In this document: positions 62,403 to 64,000 of the stretch, one piece after another
How the letters are laid out: each line of letters begins with the position of its first letter
Position numbering within the stretch: position 1 is the first letter of the stretch
NCBI RefSeq assembly: GCF_026183735.1
Contig: NZ_JAPFRE010000014.1
Location: 20,644 to 84,643 of the forward strand
Origin: Alteromonas sp. ASW11-130
GTDB lineage: Bacteria > Pseudomonadota > Gammaproteobacteria > Enterobacterales > Alteromonadaceae
Length of the DNA stretch: 64,000 bases
Direction of reading: 5' to 3'
Notes under the pieces: generated by a model
Told to the model about the DNA's origin: nothing
What the model saw: the letters and a program-made list of their open reading frames with translations, nothing else
Databases searched by the model: none
Program-made: the position numbers and the translations under genes

Positions 62403-63203
62403 TTAGAGAAGACGTTTTAAAAACGCATTGATAGCATCAATGCTCGCATGAGGTGCACTTAGATGTGGACAATGCCCCACATTTTCTATAATCACCATTT
62501 GCGCATCGGGCATTTGTTCGTTCATATACTCGCCAACCGAAAGAGGCGCAATAAAATCATCACTGCATTGCAGGATTAAAGAAGGTATAGAACATTTAGC
62601 TAATGCGTCCCGATGATCAGAAAAGAACGTGACGCGCGCGAAATGCGTAGCAATAGTAGGATCGGTTCGACAAAAGCTATTAGTTAACTCAACTGCAAGC
62701 TCAGGTTGGTCGGGCGCCCCCATTATCGCTGGCGCCATATTACTAGACCACCCCAGGTAATTACAGTCAATCGTGTCACATAGTTCTTCAATATCAGCAC
62801 GTGTAAAGCCGCCAGTATAATCACCATCGTTAATGTAGGAGGGAGATGGCCCTACCATGACTAAGCATTTAAATTTTTCTGGTTGATCGACAGCGGCCAG
62901 CATTCCAATTGTTGCACTTACTGAGTGTCCTACAAAAATGACGGGGCTATCGCAGAATTCATCGATAATTTCGATAAGGTCATCTGCGTAACCTTGTAAA
63001 CTGTCATACTTGTCAAAATCGTAAGCAGAGAGATCGGATTTACCGCTTCCTACCAAATCAAACAATACGATTCGGTAATGCGGTTCGTAGGACGGTACTA
63101 AATATTTCCACATATTTTGATCACAGCCAAATCCATGAGCAAAAACAATTGTTTCAGACCCACTACCTAGAACTTTCACGTTGTTACGGTGTTCAACACT
63201 CAT
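62403..63203 (-). CDS. RsbQ-like alpha/beta hydrolase
   Basis: 266 residues from ATG 63203; the longer frame to 63326 has no support. Highly similar by eye to B. subtilis RsbQ: FAHGFGCDQNMW, VLFDLVGSGKSDLSAYD, catalytic serine S94 (FVGHSVSA), LVMVGPSPSYIND, the aspartate in LQCSDDFIAP, and H244 in VGHCPHLS. In B. subtilis RsbQ acts upstream of the PAS phosphatase RsbP in energy-stress sensing. Here it is followed by a PAS histidine kinase, so the same input may feed a phosphorelay. Confidence 0.93.
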   Translation of the reverse strand: MSVEHRNNVKVLGSGSETIVFAHGFGCDQNMWKYLVPSYEPHYRIVLFDLVGSGKSDLSAYDFDKYDSLQGYADDLIEIIDEFCDSPVIFVGHSVSATIGMLAAVDQPEKFKCLVMVGPSPSYINDGDYTGGFTRADIEELCDTIDCNYLGWSSNMAPAIMGAPDQPELAVELTNSFCRTDPTIATHFARVTFFSDHRDALAKCSIPSLILQCSDDFIAPLSVGEYMNEQMPDAQMVIIENVGHCPHLSAPHASIDAINAFLKRLL

Positions 63204-64000
63204 CAGCAAACCTATTGATATCAAATGGAAATTATCGTAAGAACTACGATTTAAAGATGTATGTAAACTAGAGTACGCTCTAATAATATAAGGAAATCTA
63301 TGATATTGGTATAGTAACGATACCAACCAGTGTTGTTTTTACGAAAAGTTTGAAAGCCACTTCTACCGCTACATCTTGTGCCATGGGCGTATACGTGCTT
63401 TTAAGCATTGTTGACCACTTTTTTGATTTCGCCGGTTAATTTGCTTAAAAATTGTAAGCGCTATGAAACGGCCTCACGAAAATGTCGGTCTTACAAAAAA
63501 GTAGTTAAAGTTACGGTGGGCGCAGGGCCATATAAACATTCTTTAACGGAAGGGCAGTTTAAAGCGTGTGGAATGTTTCGAATGACTGAGGAAATGAAGC
63601 GGTGCCAAAGCTTTCCAAATCAATTTGATTGTAGTGGTGTTAACACATTTTTCAGTTTTGGATTCGAACGAATAGTACAGTTGATTAGGTCTGCTGTGAG
63701 CGTGAAGCAGACATTGATTCGCCTGCTTGTGAGGGGACTGCTGAAGACAAGGCGCGGTCGTAACAGGTGCATCTACGCAGAGTAGTCATCGTGGCGGAAG
63801 TCAGGACCTCCTTACCTGTTATCGTAAGTTCTAAAAGAAAATTACTAGGAACATGCAATGCTAGAGCTCACCGCCATCGCGGTGAGGGTTATGATGTTTC
63901 AAGATACGATCTAACGATGGAGGTTGCAGCCTTCGCCGATGTATGGACTCCCTCCCCATGGGGGAGTAACGTAATAAGTGCCTAAACTTTTACTAAGAGT
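63204..64000. other. Non-coding end of window
   Basis: 797 bases upstream of the hydrolase gene. Open plus frames at 63408-63785 and 63767-63985 lack ribosome sites and recognisable motifs. A perfect hairpin CTCACCGC-CATC-GCGGTGAG is at 63867-63886, and a CTCCCC-ATG-GGGGAG one at 63952-63966. The promoter of the hydrolase-kinase operon should be within 63210-63400. No tRNA or insertion element is seen. Confidence 0.5.
63867..63886. repeat. Perfect GC-rich inverted repeat
   Basis: Eight-base arms with a CATC loop, no T-run on either side, so it is not a canonical terminator. Possible remnant of a repeat element or a regulator site. Confidence 0.5.

Noticed and set aside
63408..63785. 125-codon plus-strand open frame near the window end
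   Set aside because: TTG start without ribosome site, unusual composition, no recognisable motif.

Overview
The window reads as an ordinary chromosomal stretch from a marine gammaproteobacterium of the order Alteromonadales (Alteromonas/Aestuariibacter-like). I base this on the gene order tsaE-amiB-mutL-miaA-hfq-hflX-hflK-hflC with nnr and queG divergent beside it, on the rsd-zur-cheX-yjbQ run, and on protein sequences close to E. coli and Shewanella/Alteromonas versions as I remember them. No database search was run. I see no rRNA, tRNA, CRISPR array, prophage or intact insertion sequence.

Layout. 1-1854 is the 3' part of an M13 metallopeptidase. 2172-7428 (minus) is an outer-membrane-type protein followed by a tightly overlapped run pyrC - tandem solute-binding protein - dbpA - ACT protein. 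7736-14978 holds small housekeeping and metabolic genes: PhnA-like, blc, an aldo/keto reductase with gloA2, folE, an SGNH lipoprotein, and the agmatine-to-putrescine pair aguA-aguB. 15979-21884 is the four-gene ligase-associated DNA repair island (pdeM and Lhr-type helicase on minus; SNM1-like exonuclease and ATP-dependent ligase on plus). A second, secreted ATP-dependent ligase (LigE type) lies about 1 kb further on, past a stretch with gene debris. 24319-29308 is an accessory envelope region (lipoprotein, DUF4105 protein, alpha/beta hydrolase, OmpA lipoprotein). 29816-37444 has a GST, a DUF2237 gene broken by an amber codon, an aldehyde dehydrogenase/acetolactate-synthase-like pair, hemH and abgT. 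37804-47603 is the hfq superoperon, ending in a strong terminator. 47610-55354 has queG, hemE, nudC, rsd, zur, cheX, yjbQ and an OmpA/TSP3 protein. 55425-60163 has a lipoprotein/TraF_2 pair and dnaB.

The last module (60417-63203) is an RsbQ-type alpha/beta hydrolase 15 bp upstream of a PAS-PAS hybrid histidine kinase. It resembles the B. subtilis RsbQ-RsbP hydrolase/PAS energy-stress sensor, with a phosphorelay output in place of a phosphatase. I regard it as the most interesting functional system here. Other points of interest are a candidate sRNA at 51043-51117, a terminator-like hairpin inside the signal-peptide codons of the DUF4105 gene, a DEVD in place of DEAD in DbpA, the amber-interrupted DUF2237 gene, and several short repeats.

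Start codons were re-chosen from Shine-Dalgarno spacing where possible; GTG or TTG is preferred for dbpA, abgT, hflX, mutL, miaA, pdeM and the ligase-associated exonuclease. All functions are inferred from recognised motifs and remembered family sequences.
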